In this document: positions 4,884 through 6,245 of the stretch, in pieces
Layout of the letters: every line of letters begins with the position of its first letter
Numbering within the stretch: the stretch's first letter is position 1
Source of the DNA: Rhodanobacter sp.
GTDB lineage: Bacteria > Pseudomonadota > Gammaproteobacteria > Xanthomonadales > Rhodanobacteraceae
Length of the DNA stretch: 6,245 nucleotides
Direction of reading: 5' to 3'
Assembly (NCBI GenBank): GCA_026193555.1
Contig: JAPHUU010000457.1
Location: 1 to 6,245, forward strand
Notes under the pieces: generated by a model
The model's database searches: none
Told to the model about the DNA's origin: nothing
The model's input: only the letters and a program-made list of their open reading frames with translations
Position numbers and translations under genes: made by a program

Positions 4884-5495
4884 ATGAGTACCGAACACGT
4901 AGGCGTCCGCCAGTCCATCCTCGATACCGCCAAGCCGATCATCCTCGGCAAGGGCTTCGCGGCGGCCGGCCTGAACGAGATCCTGTCGGCCGCGAACGTG
5001 CCCAAGGGCTCGTTCTACCACTACTTCAAATCGAAGGAGCGGTTCGGCGAAGCGCTGCTGGACAGTTACTTCAGCGACTACCTGGAACACCTGGAAACGC
5101 TGCTGACACGCCCGGGCCGCAATGCGGCCGAACGCCTGATGAGCTACTGGCAGCAATGGCTGGAGACGCAGGCATGCGACGGGCCGGACGGCAAATGCCT
5201 GGCGGTGAAACTAGGCGGCGAGGTGTCCGACCTGTCGGAACCGATGCGCATGGCGTTGCACCGTGGCACCAACCAGATCATTGAACGGCTGGCCCGCTGT
5301 ATCCGCGAAGGCATCCTCGACGGCTCCCTGCCAGCTTCGCTCGACGCCCGCCACACCGCCCAGACGCTTTATGAAATCTGGCTGGGCGCCACCCTGCTGA
5401 CCAAGTTCAGGCGCGACCGCAGCGGCCTGGATGGCGCCATGCTTGCCACGCTGCATTGGCTGCAGCTGCCCGTTTCCGCAGCATCCCCTACCTAA
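4884..5495 (+). CDS. nemR: TetR-family repressor, NemR-like, redox/electrophile sensing
   Basis: A 203-residue TetR-family repressor. The N-terminal helix-turn-helix DNA-binding domain (about 9-55) includes the family signature V39-P-K-G-S-F-Y-H-Y-F48. The C-terminal half holds G103-K-C105-L-A-V-K-L followed by E113-V-S-D-L-S-E, and later L162-Y-E-I-W-L-G-A with K174. These match E. coli NemR, where Cys106 and Lys175 form a reversible sulfenamide bond on oxidation and Cys106 also reacts with electrophiles such as N-ethylmaleimide and methylglyoxal. Modification releases NemR from DNA. C105 and K174 sit at the equivalent positions, so similar sensing is likely; C98 and C139 are additional. A NemR-type palindrome lies on its own promoter, and a second one in front of the reductase gene 85 bp downstream. 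There is no nemA (old yellow enzyme) or gloA in view. The start at 4884 has no ribosome-binding site, consistent with a leaderless mRNA. The assignment to the NemR group is strong; the true inducer is inferred. Confidence 0.9.
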   Translation: MSTEHVGVRQSILDTAKPIILGKGFAAAGLNEILSAANVPKGSFYHYFKSKERFGEALLDSYFSDYLEHLETLLTRPGRNAAERLMSYWQQWLETQACDGPDGKCLAVKLGGEVSDLSEPMRMALHRGTNQIIERLARCIREGILDGSLPASLDARHTAQTLYEIWLGATLLTKFRRDRSGLDGAMLATLHWLQLPVSAASPT

Positions 5496-5512
5496 CAGAT
5501 ACCCGGCGTCGA

Positions 5513-5536
5513 TCATGCCCGGTCTTGCCGGGATGA
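5513..5536 (+). other. Imperfect hairpin between repressor and reductase genes
   Basis: CCCGG (5518-5522) pairs with CCGGG (5528-5532) around the loop TCTTG, and the stem extends by TCAT/ATGA with one bulged G (5517). No T-tract follows, so it is not a standard intrinsic terminator. It could slow or end read-through from the repressor gene, or stabilise an mRNA end. TTGCCG within it (5525-5530) may also serve as a -35 for the reductase. Confidence 0.35.
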
Positions 5537-5550
5537 CCGTGCGGAAAATC

Positions 5551-5565
5551 TAGACGACCAGTCTA
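5551..5565. promoter_or_regulatory. NemR-type operator upstream of the aldehyde reductase gene
   Basis: TAGACGACCAGTCTA has the same TAGAC/GTCTA arms and differs from the site at 4846-4860 at one base in the centre. It ends 15 bases before the reductase ATG, so a bound repressor would cover the transcription start or -10. A TCTAAT (5562-5567) at its right edge resembles a -10, but would start transcription inside the ribosome-binding site. A start further upstream, using TTGCCG (5525-5530) as -35 and TCTAGA (5549-5554) as -10, is also possible. Confidence 0.85.
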
Positions 5566-5580
5566 ATCATGGAGACTTTC

Positions 5581-6245
5581 ATGCAGAATTTTGAATTCCA
5601 CAACCCCACCCGCATCGTATTCGGCAAAGACACCATCGGAAAATTGGGCGGGCTGCTGCCTGAATCGGCACGGGTACTTATCCTCTATGGCGGCGCCAGC
5701 GCCAAGGCCAACGGCACGCTGGACGAGGTGAAGGCGACGCTGGGCCAACGGCATGTGCAGGAGTTCTCCGGCATCGAGCCCAACCCCTCGTTCGAGACCC
5801 TGATGCGCGCGGTGGAACGGGTGCGCCAGAACAAGCTCGATTACCTGCTGGCGGTCGGCGGCGGCTCGGTGATCGACGGCACCAAGTTCGTCGCGGCGGC
5901 GGTGCCGTTCGAGGGCGATCCATGGACCATCATGGAAACCCATGGCCGCAACGTCACCTCGGCCCTGCCCTTCGGCAGCGTACTCACCCTGCCGGCCACC
6001 GGCTCGGAAATGAACAATGGCGGCGTGGTGACGCGCAAGTCGATCCAGGCCAAGCTGGCGTTCTCGAGCCCGCATACCTTTCCGCAGTTCTCGATACTCG
6101 ATCCGACCCTCACCTACAGCCTGCCACCGCGGCAGATCGCCAACGGCGTGGTCGATGCGTTCGTGCATATCGTCGAGCAATACCTGACCTATCCGGTGCA
6201 CGCCAAGGTGCAGGACCGCTTTGCCGAAGGGCTGCTGCAGAGCCT
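5581..6245 (+). CDS. yqhD: YqhD-type iron-containing-ADH-family NADPH-dependent aldehyde reductase (3' end outside window)
   Basis: Cytosolic group III alcohol dehydrogenase related to E. coli YqhD, which reduces toxic short-chain aldehydes (acrolein, malondialdehyde, glyoxal, methylglyoxal products) with NADPH. About 221 residues of an expected 385-390 are present. The N-terminus (N-F-x-F-H-N-P-T-R-I-V-F-G-K) and Y-G-G-A-S, the nucleotide-binding G93-G-G-S96, T-L-P-A-T-G-S-E and N-G-V-V-D192-A-F-V-H196 all match closely. D192 and H196 correspond to metal ligands D194 and H198 of YqhD; the two remaining His ligands lie beyond the window. The start at 5581 follows GGAG with a 6-base gap; an in-frame ATG at 5569 would overlap that site and is less likely. 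It follows the NemR-like gene in the same direction with its own NemR-type operator, which points to induction by electrophiles. In E. coli the gene is controlled by YqhC instead. YqhD versus the closely related butanol dehydrogenase BdhA cannot be separated by eye with certainty. Confidence 0.93.
   Translation, partial: MQNFEFHNPTRIVFGKDTIGKLGGLLPESARVLILYGGASAKANGTLDEVKATLGQRHVQEFSGIEPNPSFETLMRAVERVRQNKLDYLLAVGGGSVIDGTKFVAAAVPFEGDPWTIMETHGRNVTSALPFGSVLTLPATGSEMNNGGVVTRKSIQAKLAFSSPHTFPQFSILDPTLTYSLPPRQIANGVVDAFVHIVEQYLTYPVHAKVQDRFAEGLLQS

Noticed and set aside
3635..5005. Long minus-strand open frame of 456 codons
   Set aside because: It is antisense to slp, the CDF transporter and the repressor gene, all of which have clear family motifs and starts. 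The translation is rich in His, Arg and Gln as expected for the complement of GC-rich coding DNA.

Overview
The window looks like a chromosomal stretch of a GC-rich gammaproteobacterium, most likely of the Xanthomonadales/Lysobacterales (a Rhodanobacter- or Dyella-like genus would fit). The grounds are the strong GC bias at third codon positions, a copper operon in which a small CopL-like secreted protein lies just upstream of the multicopper oxidase copA, and protein sequences that resemble but are not identical to the enterobacterial RlmJ, Slp, NemR and YqhD. The taxonomic placement is inference. No mobile element, CRISPR array, tRNA or rRNA is visible.

Left part, minus strand (1-1896): a three-gene copper-handling cluster read right to left. 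A 119-residue Met/His-rich secreted protein (1896-1537) comes first, then a 138-residue secreted CopL-like protein (1458-1042), then the Tat-exported multicopper oxidase CopA (947 to beyond the left edge). All three are predicted to be exported, so the cluster acts in the periplasm, binding copper and oxidising Cu(I).

A 179-bp divergent region (1897-2075) separates this cluster from the plus-strand genes. It holds a perfect 8-bp inverted repeat and a good -10 element in front of rlmJ. Then follow rlmJ (2076-3176, 23S rRNA adenine methyltransferase with an unusual Pro/Gly/Lys/Arg-rich tail), an Slp-family outer-membrane lipoprotein (3286-3798), and a cation diffusion facilitator of the ZnT9-like subfamily (3881-4789).

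Right part (4800-6245): an electrophile-response module. A NemR-like TetR repressor (4884-5495) keeps the redox Cys and Lys of E. coli NemR. It is followed by a YqhD-type NADPH-dependent aldehyde reductase that runs off the right edge (5581-). Almost identical palindromes, TAGACGACC(G/A)GTCTA, lie in front of each gene. The simplest reading is a self-regulated circuit in which reactive electrophiles or aldehydes inactivate the repressor and release both itself and a detoxifying reductase. In E. coli, NemR instead controls nemA-gloA, while yqhD is under the AraC-type YqhC. This rewiring, with its operators visible in the sequence, is the most informative observation here. I do not see a wholly unknown system.
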